DNA from: Codonopsis lanceolata
Taxonomy: Eukaryota > Streptophyta > Magnoliopsida > Asterales > Campanulaceae
Direction of reading: 5' to 3'
Assembly (NCBI GenBank): GCA_013146195.2
Contig: CM028384.1
Span: 74,405,228-74,469,227 of the forward strand
Length of the DNA: 64,000 bases
Shown here: positions 23,611 to 34,786 of the stretch, in pieces
How positions within the stretch are numbered: the first letter of the stretch is position 1
Layout of the letters: each line of letters starts with the position of its first letter
Translations under genes and position numbers: made by a program
Notes under the pieces: model-generated
The model's database searches: none
What the model saw: only the letters and a program-made list of their open reading frames with translations
Told to the model about the DNA's origin: nothing

Positions 23611-25280
23611 TGTTGAAAAATTGATGTTTTTAGTGAAAGAAATTATGCAACTTGAGGCACAAATTTCTTTATGTGTCATTTGTTTGTTGGCGAAGGTAAT
23701 TGCGTAAATGTGTTCTACTCGGTGAGATCATCATAATGATATATTTATTTGTCCAAATCGAGTTTTGGAAAATAAGATATCAAGACTTAAAGTATAATAC
23801 TTGTTAAAAAAATTAGTGTTTTTAGTGAGAGAAATTGTGCAACATGAGACACAAATTTCTTTACATGTCATTTGTTTGTTGGCGAAAGTAATTGCGCAAA
23901 TGTGTTCTACTCGGTGAGAGTATCGAAATGATATATTTATTTGTCCGAATCGAGTTTTGGATGAATAAGATATGGAGATTTAAAGTATAATACTTATTAA
24001 AAAAACTAGTGTTTTTAGTGAAACAAATTGTGCAACTTGAGGTACAAATTTATTAACATCACTTTCCAACCAATGTATGATGCATTTCTTCTATTGATAC
24101 TTAATAATAGTATTTTTAAAACCAACATCAATTTCTAACCAATGTGGAATACATCTCTTCTATTGTTGAAAAATTAGTGTTTTTAGTGAAAGAAGTTGTG
24201 CAACGTGAGACACAAATTTCTTTACGTGTCATTTGTTTGTTGGCGAAGGTAATTGCACAAATGTGTTCTACTCGGTGAGAGTATTAAAATGATATATTTA
24301 TTTGTCCAATCGAGTTTTGGTTAATAAGATATCAAGACTTAAAGTATAATACTTGTTTAAAAAAAATAGTGTTTTTAGTGAGAGAAATTGTGTAACTTGA
24401 GTCACAAATTTTTTACGTGTCATTTGTTTGTTGGCGAAGGTAATTGCGCAAATGTGTTCTACTCGGTAAGAGCATCGAAATAATATATTTATTTGTCCAA
24501 ATCGAGTTTTGGATGAATAAGATATCAAGACTTAAAGTATACGGAGTAATACTTATTAAAAATTTAGTATTTTTAGTAAAACAAATTGTGCAACTTTGAG
24601 GCACAAATTTTTCAATATCACTTTTCAACCAATGTATGATGCACTTCTTCTATTGGTACTTAATAATAATATTTTAAAAACCATTATCAATTTCTAACTA
24701 ATGTGTGATACATCTCTTCTATTGTTGAAAAATTAGTGTTTTTAGTGAAAGAAATTGTGTAACTTGATATACGAATTTTTTTATGTGTCATTTGTTTGTT
24801 GACAAAGGTAATTGCGCAAATGTGTTCTACTCAGTAAGAGCATCAAAATGATATATTTATTTGTCCAAAGCGAGTTTTGAATAATAAGATATCAAGACTT
24901 AAAATATAATACTTGTTAAAAAATTTTTGTGCAACTTGAAGCACAAATTTCTTTACGTGTCATTTGTTTGTTGGCGAAGGTAATTGCGCAAATGTGTTCT
25001 ACTCGGTGAGAGCATCGAAATGATATATTTATTTGTTCAAATCGAGTTTTTAATGAATAATATATCAAGACTTAAAATATAATACTTATTAAAATTTTAG
25101 TGTTTTTAGTGAAACAAATTGTGCAACTTGAGACATAAATTTCTTTACGTGTCATTTGTTTGTTGACAAAAAAGTAATTGTGCAAATGTGTTCTATTCGC
25201 AAGAACATCGAACTGATATATTTATTTGTCCAAGTCAAGTTTTGGATGAATAAGATATCAAAACTTAAAATATGATGTTA
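23611..25280 (+). repeat. Higher-order repeat of LTR-start units (~555 bp period, three rounds)
   Basis: Units of ~190 bp begin TGTTGAAAAATTAGTGTTTT and contain GTGTCATTTGTTTGTTGGCG, TGTTCTACTCGGTGAGAG and GATATATTTATTTGTCC. They come in sets (full unit, full unit, partial unit, then a piece of the ACCAATGT array), and the sets start at 23611, 24164 and 24723 (periods 553 and 559). The third set has three units and no array piece. Each unit matches the first ~190 bp of the solo LTR at 7916-9112, read on the minus strand (TGTTGGAAAAATTG..., GTGTCATTTGTG, ATATATTTATTTGTC). Confidence 0.85.
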
Positions 25281-25410
25281 TAAGTGAGTCATTAGTAGTA
25301 ATATCTAACCTTGAAGAGTTTTATCTCATATTGGTTAGAAGTAATGTTAGTTGTAAAAGTTTTTAAATATAAGTCTTCTACTATTGGCAATAGAAGAAGT
25401 TATATTTACT
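25281..25410 (+). repeat. Inverted copy of the ACCAATGT array unit
   Basis: TTTTATCTCATATTGGTTAGAAGTAATG and AGTCTTCTACTATTGGCAATAGAAGAAG, read piecewise, are the reverse complement of the units at 20.6-23.6 kb. Here the unit lies in the same direction as the LTR-start units to its left, as expected in an intact LTR. This supports an LTR origin for both repeats. Confidence 0.7.
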
Positions 25411-25556
25411 AATATTAATATCTCTTTCTCATAATGATTATTATTATGTATTATTATTAGCTAATGACTAGAAAACCAAAAGTTTTTAAAACTTTCATAT
25501 AAATACTTTAGAATAAAGATTTATCCAAAGATAGTGAGGTGACACAACTATAGTGC

Positions 25557-25599
<43 letters not shown>
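25557..25599. repeat. (TA)n(CA)n microsatellite
   Basis: About 12 TA units followed by about 9 CA units. Confidence 0.95.
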
Positions 25600-25985
25600 G
25601 AGTGTCAATTGTTAGTTTTTACTGAAATTAGGGAAGTTGACATTTGGAGCAATTTAGGAACACATGTACGTAATGTCGACACTAAAATATGATATGTATC
25701 AAAGATAAAGTTAATACTCCTTTCCTTCCACTCATTTGAAAAATCTAATTATTTAGGGGATATATTAATACAATTGAAATTAGTAATAATTACAAAAATA
25801 TTTAAGTATAAACAATATTCTTACAAAAAAAGTGGAGAGTAAAGATGAAATGTTACAGAAATTATAAGTATAATTTTTTAAAATAAACTATTAAAGTAAA
25901 ACATACGAAAATAATATAGTACAATACTTTTGTCTGAAGCAGTGACCGTGAAACTTATACGTAAATATACATTAATTTAAGAAGA
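25600..25985. other. AT-rich DNA, nothing recognised
   Basis: No frame, RNA gene or terminal repeat seen. Confidence 0.4.
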
Positions 25986-27437
25986 TTTAATTAATTTTTT
26001 GGTCCCTCAACTTCTTAAGAAATCATTTATTTGGTTCCTATACTAAAAAACTAATTCGTTTGGTCCTACATGTTGACGTTTACCATTAGATTCCCCCTCA
26101 CCCTGTTACCGTTAATATTGATCAGTCTGACTTTGTTAGAAAATGTCCAAACTACCCTTATATGCCTTAAATTAAGGTGCACACTTATCTCCTCCTCTCT
26201 CGCGTCCTCCCCAAGCCCTTATTCACAGCCTAGTAGCAACTTCCGACCTTCATCTCCATCTCTACTCGAGGAAGCCCCAACACAAATCATCTTCTCCACT
26301 CTCCCCTTCTGTCCCACCATCTCCGAGCACCATCTTCAAACTCCGGTCTACCAGTAGCATTCATCCCAACGTCCAACGTCCTCATCTTCTCCGACTCCAA
26401 CCATACCCACCGGCCTAGTCTTGCCATTTAGTCCCGACGCAATTCCCATCTCTCATCTCTCATTCTCATGTCCAAAGAAGACACTCTAGCTAGCCTTCAT
26501 CATCTATGCCTCCAGGTAGCGGATCGCCAAATTTCAGCAACTACACTTTAATATCTATCTCATCAATTTTGCTCAAATCGAGTCGACGAAGCAACAAGTC
26601 AACAACTTTGGTGTGTTTGAAACATATTTTGGTGAGGGTTTGTAATACTATCTCTAAAAAATTCTGCCAATTTTGAGCCAATGGCTTGATTGTGGAACTC
26701 CTCCTCAATTTCCCTTTTACGGTTGACTCAATTTTGCTTTTGTGACTAGGTTTGCGTCAATTAGAACTATTCGATGAAATTGGAAATGTGAATAAAATTG
26801 GTCGAAGGAAGGAGGGATATAGAACTAGGTTTGCGTCAATTAGGGCTATCCTTTGTTCCTATATCTATTTTGGCTTGAATGAGAGAATTCCTTTTTCCAT
26901 TTTTTGAGCAAAAGATAGGAAGGTCATACTGTGAGACTGAGCAGGTGATCCTTTACACATCCAAGTCGATAGAAGCATAGTTTCCGGCCTTGCATATTGG
27001 CAGAAGTCTTTCAGATTTTAAGACTTGCGGAGTGTGCAGGAGAAGATCTGATAAATATGACATTCTGTTGGCAGGAATACCACCTACTCGAGCAGGAAAA
27101 CTTCCAGGCAAATAGCTTCATTACTGGGTTTTGGTCGTACTCAAATCAATGCCATGGGCATTTTGAAATTTTGTTGGGTTTGAAATTTTTCTGAGGAAGT
27201 GATATGTAATTGATTTAGTCCCTTACTGTGTGTACAAGTGAGGAAAGAGACAGAAGGAGAAAGAGGGGGTATTTTGGGTATTTTGAAAAATAGTTAGACG
27301 GAAAGTTTAATGTTAAATGGTTGAGGGGAAATCTGATGATAAATGTCAACATGTAAAATCAAACGAATTAAATTTTTAGTATAAGGACCAAATAAATTAT
27401 ATTTGTAGAGTCAAGAAAACAAAAAAATTAATTAAAT
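25986..27437. mobile_element. Mutator-like element with long TIRs and gene-like interior
   Basis: The ends form a long diverged inverted repeat of ~120-150 bp: left TTTAATTAATTTTTTGG, TATTTGGTTCCTATACTAAA, AATTCGTTTGGTCCTACATG, TTGACGTTTACCATTAGATT; the right end, read on the minus strand, has TTTATTTGGTCCTTATACTA, TTGATTTTACATGTTGAC, ATTTATCATCAGATTTCCCC. The interior (26170-27240) is GC-richer with C-rich, UTR-like parts, so it may have picked up host gene pieces. No transposase is visible and no frame has a motif I recognise. The 9 bp target duplication could not be confirmed. Confidence 0.6.
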
Positions 27438-27543
27438 CATTTAAAAACACAGAGAAGACCAGGAAAGGGAAGGAAACACTTTCCCTCTCATACTTGACTA
27501 AAATTTGTTTATCACCAATAAGTGATTTTCTATTAAGAACTTA

Positions 27544-27741
27544 GTGCTTATTTGGTGGAGTGTTTTGACCAAAACGCTAGTAAAAAACGCAACGTTTTCT
27601 CTTTAAAAGTGTTTTAATGTAGCATTTTAAAACGTAGTATTTACAACTATTTTGTTTATAAAAATAGCGTTTTGAAATAGTTTTCTAAATATATTTATAA
27701 GAAAAAAATTACGTTTTAAAAATGTTGTACCAAATAAGGCC
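27544..27741. mobile_element. Tourist-like MITE family B, copy 2 (198 bp)
   Basis: TTA on both sides, left end GTGCTTATTTGGTGGAGTG and right end TACCAAATAAGGCC. The AAAACGCT/AGCGTTTT interior matches the copy at 14261, with an internal deletion. Confidence 0.8.
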
Positions 27742-28091
27742 TTAATAATAAGTAGATAGAGAGGGAAGGACAGAGAGTGAGTGGGGTTGCTACCAATTGT
27801 GGGCAGGGGGAGGGGGAAGACAAAGTTGTGGGTTAAATCAAATGGACAAAAGCACCCTTCCAATCGTGTCGGGCCCGAGTGAGCGTGTTGTTTTAGCAGC
27901 AACTCAGCTGGCATTACATAACTTTTCCGCGCTGCTATTCTGACACAAAATATCATGGATTTCCATGCAATTGTTTCCCTCTCTCCATTTACATTCCAAA
28001 ATTCCAGCCTCCGTTCGCAACCAAATGCCTCCATCTCTCCCTTTGATATTTTTCTAATCTTTGCGTATTTTAGTTTAATTAATTTATTTGA

Positions 28092-28335
28092 TATTTCATT
28101 TGTTTCACCTAAATAATTTATTTTCAGAAAGTCTAATAATAAATGATATATAACTAATATTAAAATTGGTCTTATTTACAATAATACTTGAAAATGATAA
28201 ATGTGTTTTATCAAATGTAGAGTGTAAAGTTAAAATATCGAGTAATAGTTATTGTGGACATAATTTTTGAAATAGACTTTTTTAGCGAAACATATCAAAA
28301 TAGTACAATGAACTATTTATCGAGAACAAAAGGAG
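28092..28335. mobile_element. Degenerate Stowaway-type MITE
   Basis: The interior TTCAGAAAGTC...TAATAATAAATGAT...TTTTTGAAATAGACTTTTTTAGCGAAACATATC and the right end GAACAAAAGGAG followed by TA resemble the outer MITE at 13263. The left end is decayed. Confidence 0.45.
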
Positions 28336-28909
28336 TACAACAATGCTAGCCTAATCACTAAGATTACAATTTTTCTTACGACTAAGTCTTTATAAAAGGC
28401 AAAATTATCTTTTCCTAAATAACTTTGTCCTTCTCTTAAGCTTAATTGTAAAAAAAATTATAGCCTTAGTTGTGAGAATGAGTTTGAATTCGTTCGCTAA
28501 GTGTTGGTGAAATTATTAGGATTTTAAATAAAAGGAAATACTCAAATATTGAAATAATACAAAAAAGTGATTAGTATGCTCCGATGAGAGCGTCGATGAA
28601 AAAATTCGAGTGAAATTAAGCAAGGCTAAAACAACACGTGTTAAGAAATTTTAATGAATTTACTGTAGAATATACAACTTAGCCTAAACGAGCACTACGG
28701 ACTAATTTTAAAAATAAAATAAAATAAAATAAAAAATGCTCAATCTAGGGCACATATGTAAATACACAGTGCTAAGACTTACCAAGACGATGTAACTAAT
28801 CCTATCCATTTTAAAACCTAGTGTGTGAGAATCTTTAACATTCTCGGATCTAGAAAGACAGTATTACCAATGATAATATAGATGTGAGGGAAATTAGATG
28901 TTATTTAGG

Positions 28910-28937
<28 letters not shown>
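28910..28937. repeat. (TA)n microsatellite
   Basis: About 13 TA units followed by T and A runs. Confidence 0.9.
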
Positions 28938-28945
<8 letters not shown>

Positions 28946-30171
28946 TTTTAAAAAAAAAAAATCTCTTCAATGTAAATGTGGATGAGAGGTGTAGATATGA
29001 TGTGTCAACCAAATTTGTTTACATTACGAATGACAATATTATATTTTTACATTCTACTTGAAGGTGTTGATGTATCATAACCATCAATTTTCTTTTTGAA
29101 AACTCTTCCTATTGGTTATTCTTTTTTGTGTGTGTCAAATTTTATTTTAGTAATAAGATGCATATTACATAAGATTAAATCTATATTTGAATTAGATAGA
29201 TTTGTTTTGATTGATTGTGAATGAAGAAAGAAAAATTATGACATATGATTGAATGTATTAATTACTTAGGACCACGTAAGATCAAATTTATGATTGCATT
29301 GGTGATGCTTTTACTTTGGAGATAATTATTACTTGCAATATATGTAAATGTTTTACAAAAATAGGTTTACCACTTTACTCATTATGTGAATGTGATCACT
29401 TATTTTGGGATTATTAAAATTCCCTACGACTTTGTTTGTTTCATAGAAGACTCGGAATATGACTTTCTCATCAACTTGTTGGGTGCGTTTGGTTTGAGCT
29501 TTTTTGTTTTGTTATAATAGTTTAAATAAAGGACGAAAGTGATAGATTGAAAAATGACAACACCAATAAGATAGAAAGTTCTATTTTTATTTTTATTTTT
29601 GGGTCCGGGGAAAGCTCGAGCTGAGATGGACATGGCCATGCCAAGTATAAAAATTAGTCATTGAATATGTGATTATAATTAAAGTTGGTAAAAAAAATAA
29701 GAAAAAATTGTAAAAATAATTTTTTTTAAAAGGAAAAATTTTGAAATAAAATAATTATTTTATAATTAAACAAAAAAGAAAGACGATAATTTGAAAATGG
29801 AGGGAGAGTAATAGTTAATCATCTAATCTTGATAGAAAGAATGGTAGTCAATGTATTGTTTTCCCAGTCAAACCAAATTATAGATTTCCACCCATTAATT
29901 TCAATGATTAGAAAAAAGGTTTTGACCTCTTTCAAAAACAAGGTGCAGATTTTGAGTAGATGTTTCCGCTAGGATCACACAAAGTCCAACTTTTTTCTTA
30001 ATTTTGTCTCTCAACTCAACCACAAAATAACAGTTTCAGTACTGATTAACGAACTACGAATAGGAATAGCCCAAAGTTATTAGTGGGCCTAGTAGCAACA
30101 GATCCAGAAATGTAGAGTTCCAACTTCCAAAATGGCTGTCATTGGGTACACAAAAATGACACTTTGAACAT
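28938..30171. other. AT-rich DNA, no gene recognised
   Basis: A 71-codon minus-strand frame (29424-29639) has no motif. Nothing else supportable in this stretch. Confidence 0.4.
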
Positions 30172-30750
30172 GGGAAAATGGTGCTTACATTTAGAGCACC
30201 TCCAATGGGAGGTTTAAAGGCAATTATAAAGCTTTTTGAAAAGCATTATAGCATTGGAGTGGGTGGAGTAAATTACAAAAGCTTTGTATTCTTGAACCGG
30301 TTATTACACTGCTTGGTCAGCAAAAATGACAGACTTTGGCAGTAACTTCTCTTTGCAATGAAACGGCTATTTTATAAAAAACCAAAAAAAAAAAAAGGGT
30401 CCGCCAATGTCCGCCAAATTTTTAATATATTTTTTTTCCATGTAATTCATGTGTAATATTTTATGTTATGTAATTTTTAATTGTGTTCAATAAAATCTAT
30501 ATTGTTATATCGGTATTTGAATTACTAATAAATATTTATGAATAAAAATGTTTTTTTTAAAGATAAAATTTAAAAATATACAAATTATTTTTTAGACGTA
30601 TTATATTTGTTCTATAAATATTTATGTTTTAAAAAATATGTTTATTTTTGAAAATAAATGTATATTGGAAAAGAATAAAATATTTAGTTTGATAAAGCTT
30701 TTATGTGTTTATGTATAGTGGAGAATAGGGGAAAATGGTGCTTACATTTA
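30172..30750. mobile_element. 535 bp insert flanked by a 22 bp direct repeat
   Basis: The same 22 bases (starting GGGAAAATGG, ending TTACATTTA) occur at 30172-30193 and 30729-30750. The DNA between starts GAGCACCTCCAATGGGAGG and folds back near CATTGGAGTGGGTGG, which resembles common plant MITE starts, but no matching right end exists. The 22 bp repeat is too long for a normal DNA-transposon duplication. It could be a LINE/SINE-type duplication or an older local duplication. Confidence 0.5.
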
Positions 30751-31307
30751 GTGGCTGCTACAATATGACTTACCTTTTTGGCTTTTGGTGAATTCTGTTG
30801 ACCCATTTCTCAATTCTCATCGGCTAACAGGCCAAATATTAGTAGTATTAGATATTAGAACGTAAATGATCGTTATCGAAAGCAACTATTAAAAACAACA
30901 ATCTTTACAAGGGTTAATTATATAATTGACTATCCTACGAATTGGGATAACCAATTTCTAATATCATAAGTGTAACCAACTAACTTTTAATGTTGGTGAC
31001 ATAGTCCTTAACATTAACCCCATCCAATTTTGTTAACAGAACAATGATATAATTGGCTGCGTTGTCTTTTTAATAGTACCATAACAGTAGGAGTTCAAAA
31101 ATTATGCTTTTGAAAAATGGGGGCCTATCTCAATCTTCAAATAAAATTTCTCTCTCAATCACACTTTATAATATTACAAGCTCACCATTTTTCCGGCAAA
31201 CATTTATTGAAATTTTCAGTCATCACCTGCAAACTACGTACGTTCTAGTCTCTCACTTCCAACCACTACCCATCCTTCGTAATCGACTCCCATAGAATCC
31301 CTTATCT

Positions 31308-31626
31308 TGTAAAAGCACAAAATATAAATCATGATATATATTGTTGGTGCTTTCTCTAACAGTTTAAACTTTTAGAAAAGTTGGTTACTTAACATGATAT
31401 TAGAGTTCATAGTTTTGCAAGGACAATGGTTCAAATCTTCCCCTTGCATTATCCTAAAAATATTTCTAAGGGTACTTATTGGCCCTATATATATATATAT
31501 ATAAGTACAGCTCTCTCCACGTATGCACGTGAGAGGGAGTGTTAAAGCACAAAATATAAAACACGATATACATTGTTGGTGCTCTTTTTAACAGTTTAAG
31601 CTTTTAGATGAGTTGGTTACTTAACA
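31308..31626 (+). mobile_element. TRIM retrotransposon, 319 bp, complete
   Basis: Two 87 bp LTRs (31308-31394 and 31540-31626) start TG and end CA (TGTAAAAGCACAAAA... and TGTTAAAGCACAAAA..., both ending GGTTACTTAACA). They differ at about 10 of 87 positions. A decayed primer-binding site (TGATATTAGAG, compared with the usual TGGTATCAGAG that pairs with initiator Met tRNA) directly follows LTR1. A purine tract (GAGAGGGAG) directly precedes LTR2. The 5 bp word TATCT flanks both sides (31303-31307 and 31627-31631). There is no coding capacity, as usual for terminal-repeat retrotransposons in miniature. Confidence 0.9.
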
Positions 31627-31679
31627 TATCTAAGAGACTAGAAATTATAAGCTTTTAAAACTTGGAAATCGTGAATTTT

Positions 31680-32081
31680 TGTTAGATCTCAATCGTTCGA
31701 CACGGAATCAAATCGATTTGGAGGGGAGAGAACTGGGGAGACTGAGATTGAGAATTTTAGGTGATTAAGGGTTTCAATTTGCGAATCCGTTTGGATATGA
31801 GGAGGGGAGAGAACTGGAGATGGGGTCTCTTTGCCAGAGTTGCGAGTGGGAGAGAGATATCAAATGTGAACCCCATGTTCTCAATTCTCCACAGCTACAG
31901 AAGATTATCAGATCCGGAGGCTTGTAAGAGCTTGGATTCGCTCATGCGCGAGGGATAGAAGAGCTGCAATGGAGTCTCGCTGGCTTGGAATTGTAAATGT
32001 GGTGATCGGAGGCGGTGTTTGGGTAATATTTGAGTGTGAGAGATGGAGAGTGAGAGGGCGGAGATGGGGCTGAAGCGAAGG
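31680..32081. other. GC-rich, gene-like segment inside a Mutator-like element
   Basis: Unusually GC-rich for this window, with two similar GGAGGGGAGAGAACTGG words (near 31721 and 31800). Overlapping frames occur on both strands (for example 31761-31958 +, 31908-32201 -). On the minus strand it looks like a 5' UTR plus first exon (C/T-rich, CAATCT, ACCCTTAATC), but no protein family is recognisable. It may be a captured host fragment; that is inference. Confidence 0.35.
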
Positions 32082-32800
32082 TAGAGCTGTCAAGGTGGGT
32101 TGGCGGGGCGGGTCAACCCACAACCCGCTATAACCCACCATTTGGCGGAGCGGGGTGGGCCAACCCATGAAATGTGGTGGGCCGGGAAATTGCCAACCCA
32201 ACCCATCTTGGGTTGTGGGTTAGGCGGGCCAACCCACCAACTTTTTTTTCCAATTAATCTAAATAATAAAAATAATCATAAATAACACAAAAAAATGTCA
32301 CAATTCATTAAAAAAATTATATTTTCTACTATTATATTTTTAATTGTGTTTTCTAATAACTTTCTTTAATATTTATAGTATAAAATGAGGAAAAAATAGA
32401 AGTAAGAAACTATTTTATCATTACTCTTTTTGTATGTTCTTATAATCATTTTTTCTATAAATATTACTGTTAATATACTTTACTCTGACATCTTTAATTG
32501 CTCTAAGTGTCATTTTTTGAACGAATTCAAAATCATTTACTAATATTTCAGATATGAAAAATAATCTTACATTTTGAGCGAAAAATGATTTAAACTAATT
32601 ATTTAAAACATATGACTTGGTTATTTGAAACTAGAATATGACGGGCCAACCCGCCACAACCCACCTCAACCTGCAACCCACCGCGGGCTCAACCCATTTG
32701 ACCCACCTCCTAATGAGTTCATATTTTCCCAACCCAACCCAATTTTTTTAAGTGGCGGGGCGGGCCAACCCAACGGGCCCAACCCATTTTGACAGCTCTA
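32082..32800. mobile_element. hAT non-autonomous element (719 bp)
   Basis: Terminal inverted repeats TAGAGCTGTCAA and TTGACAGCTCTA are bordered by a perfect 8 bp duplication AGCGAAGG (32074-32081 and 32801-32808). Subterminal GC-rich blocks with many AACCCA/GGGTTG words occupy both ends, and the middle is AT-rich with no frame. These are standard hAT features. Confidence 0.93.
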
Positions 32801-33290
32801 AGCGAAGGTGGGGTGGTTTGCAGAACTCAATTTTGGGTTATTTATTTCTTTTGTGTTTTTTTGGGTGGGGCACCGGGCCGTCGGCTATTCACATTGCAAA
32901 GTTTTCTTTTCACATTCATTTTATGTATTGTAGTGTTGTACCTTGTCCTATACATTATAGAAAATATGATATGAAGAGCAAACTTTGAGGTGTAGATAAC
33001 CCCGCCCCTTTTTTTTTTTGAAAGTTCTTGCTGTTGACTTAAAATGGGGAAATAAGAAGAGTGAGATAGCCGCATAGGGCCCACCCATTTTACATAAGTA
33101 TCATTTTAGATCCCTTGCTGTTAACGCACTGTTAAAAAGATCAAGCAAGTAACCACATCATTACTCTACGAAAATTGGATGGTCGGTTAGAGGATCACAT
33201 CGCATCAAAATTGAAATTTGGTTGGTCACATTTTGAATATTAAAAGTTGGTTGATCAAATTGGTTACGCTCATATGTACGATGTCAAATA

Positions 33291-33471
33291 CTCCCTCCGT
33301 TCCGGACAAAGAATCATCTATTTTATTTTGATATGTTTCATTTAAAGAGTTAACTTTTAAAAATTAAATCATAAAAATCTAATTTTATTACTACTGAACT
33401 ATTAAAAATATTATTTTTCTTAAAAAGTTTGACTTTTAAACGGAGACTCTTTGCACTGAACAGAAGGAGAA
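33291..33471. mobile_element. Stowaway-type MITE
   Basis: Left TA then CTCCCTCCGTTCCGGACAAAGAATC; right end AACGGAGACTCTTTGCACTGAACAGAAGGAG before A-TA. The interior TTTTGATATGTTTCATTTAAAGAG and the end words match the outer MITE at 13263. Inserted in the right TIR of the Mutator-like element. Confidence 0.7.
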
Positions 33472-33879
33472 TATAATTAAAAAACTTTTTTTTACAACTA
33501 TTGCTACAACTTAGCCGTAGTGAAGGACAAATTTATTTTTAATCAAAACACATTTAACCCTTATCAAAGTTTAGTTATAGGAGCAGTTATAAATATAAAC
33601 ATAACATTTTTGGTAATTTTTTTGAGACTTTTTAAATTATATTCCGTTAGGGACGTGTTATACAACGTACAATTAGGGGTGACAAAATTTTATCCAGTCT
33701 ATTGGGTTATCCAATATAACCATTATAAAAGACTTATTGGGTGTTATCCACTAACACCCAATTAAGTTAATGGGTGTTAATGGATAACATCCATTAGGAA
33801 CAAATAACAAAATTGATAATTTATGGATATTAACCGGTTATCCATTAATGTCACCACAGCCATTTGATTTATCAACTAA

Positions 33880-34110
33880 TGCCACCACCACCACCCGCCT
33901 CCTCCCACCGCTGCCACTTTCTCAACTCCGGCAACCGCCATCAATCACCACCACCCACTGCTCACCGCCACCACCACCACCACCACCGTATGCCGCCAAC
34001 CTCAACCTCCAACCACCACTTGCTGCCACAGCCGACACCTTCACCCAACGCCACCACCATTTGCCCCCAACCTTCGCCACCACTTGCTGCACATCGCCGC
34101 CACCACCACT
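33880..34110. repeat. (CCA)n-rich low-complexity block in the hAT element
   Basis: Repeated CCACCACCA words give long Pro/Thr/His-rich frames in two + frames. These are simple-sequence artefacts with no domain. Confidence 0.8.
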
Positions 34111-34649
34111 ACTATATATTCTTTACTTAAAAATGATAATAAATAGAAATGAAACTTGCTTTTAACAAGATTCAAATTTGATCAAGTTACGTACTTTATA
34201 CCAAAGATTGCTACCACTAGGCTAGCCCCTTTTTTGAAATTTATTTGAAAGTTTAATATAAATATAAATAAGTAATCATAAAAGTTGTTGATTATTATGA
34301 ACTTATTTATTATTTTATTTTGGATTATTTATAATTATAATGAATATATGCATTTAAATTTTAATTTTTTTTTTGTATTTTGTAAAAATTGCACCTAAAT
34401 TGCAACTTATTATACCGCACACTCTTCATTTACTTGTCTATTTCATTTTGTTAAATTAGCAATTGGCTCCATTTCATTTATTTAGCTTAATATTTATTGC
34501 TTCATTTCATTTGGCTTAAAAATTATTTAGCTAGAAATTAAAAGTTGGCAAGACAAAAAAGAAAACAAAGTCTACACAAGTTTAATATGTATTTTAAAAA
34601 AAAATTCATGACCACAAATTATGACATTTTTTAATATTTGATGATTCAT

Positions 34650-34786
34650 TTCATTTCATTAACTTTTAGTAGCCCATTAGTAATAAAATGATATTTTTAT
34701 AACTCTATTTTTGAAAGTTGACTATTTAAGTGAAACATCTCGAAATGAAATAATGGACCTTTTGCCCTGAACGAAAAGAGTATATT
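34650..34786. mobile_element. Stowaway-type MITE, right part
   Basis: TAGCCCATTAGTAATAAAATGAT, GTTGACTATTTAAGTGAAACATC and GCCCTGAACGAAAAGAG followed by TA correspond to the right half of the outer MITE at 13263. The left end is lost. Confidence 0.5.

Larger units (their letters stand above)
30914..33480. mobile_element. Mutator-like element with long TIRs, host to three nested insertions
   Basis: The left end (30914-31060: TTAATTATATAATTGAC, GATAACCAATTTC, GTAACCAACTAACTTTTAAT, CATCCAATTTTGTTA) is inverted at the right (33085-33290 plus 33472-33480: GTAACCAATTTGATC, GACCAACCAAATTTC, CATCCAATTTTCGTAG). The right TIR is split by a Stowaway (33291-33471); if it is removed, the ends align better (TTAATTATA then TTTGACATCG). 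Inside are a TRIM (31308-31626), a GC-rich gene-like segment (31680-32081 and 32809-32900) and a hAT (32082-32800). No transposase is seen and no target duplication was confirmed. Confidence 0.55.

Noticed and set aside
20600..25280. Regular repeats considered as a CRISPR-like array
   Set aside because: Plant nuclear DNA, repeats degenerate and without unique spacers.
31431..31445. B-box-like GGTTCAAATC inside the TRIM
   Set aside because: No A box at the right spacing; such words are common after primer-binding sites of copia elements.
33848..34165. Pro/Thr-rich frames
   Set aside because: Simple CCACCAC sequence inside a hAT element, open in two frames.
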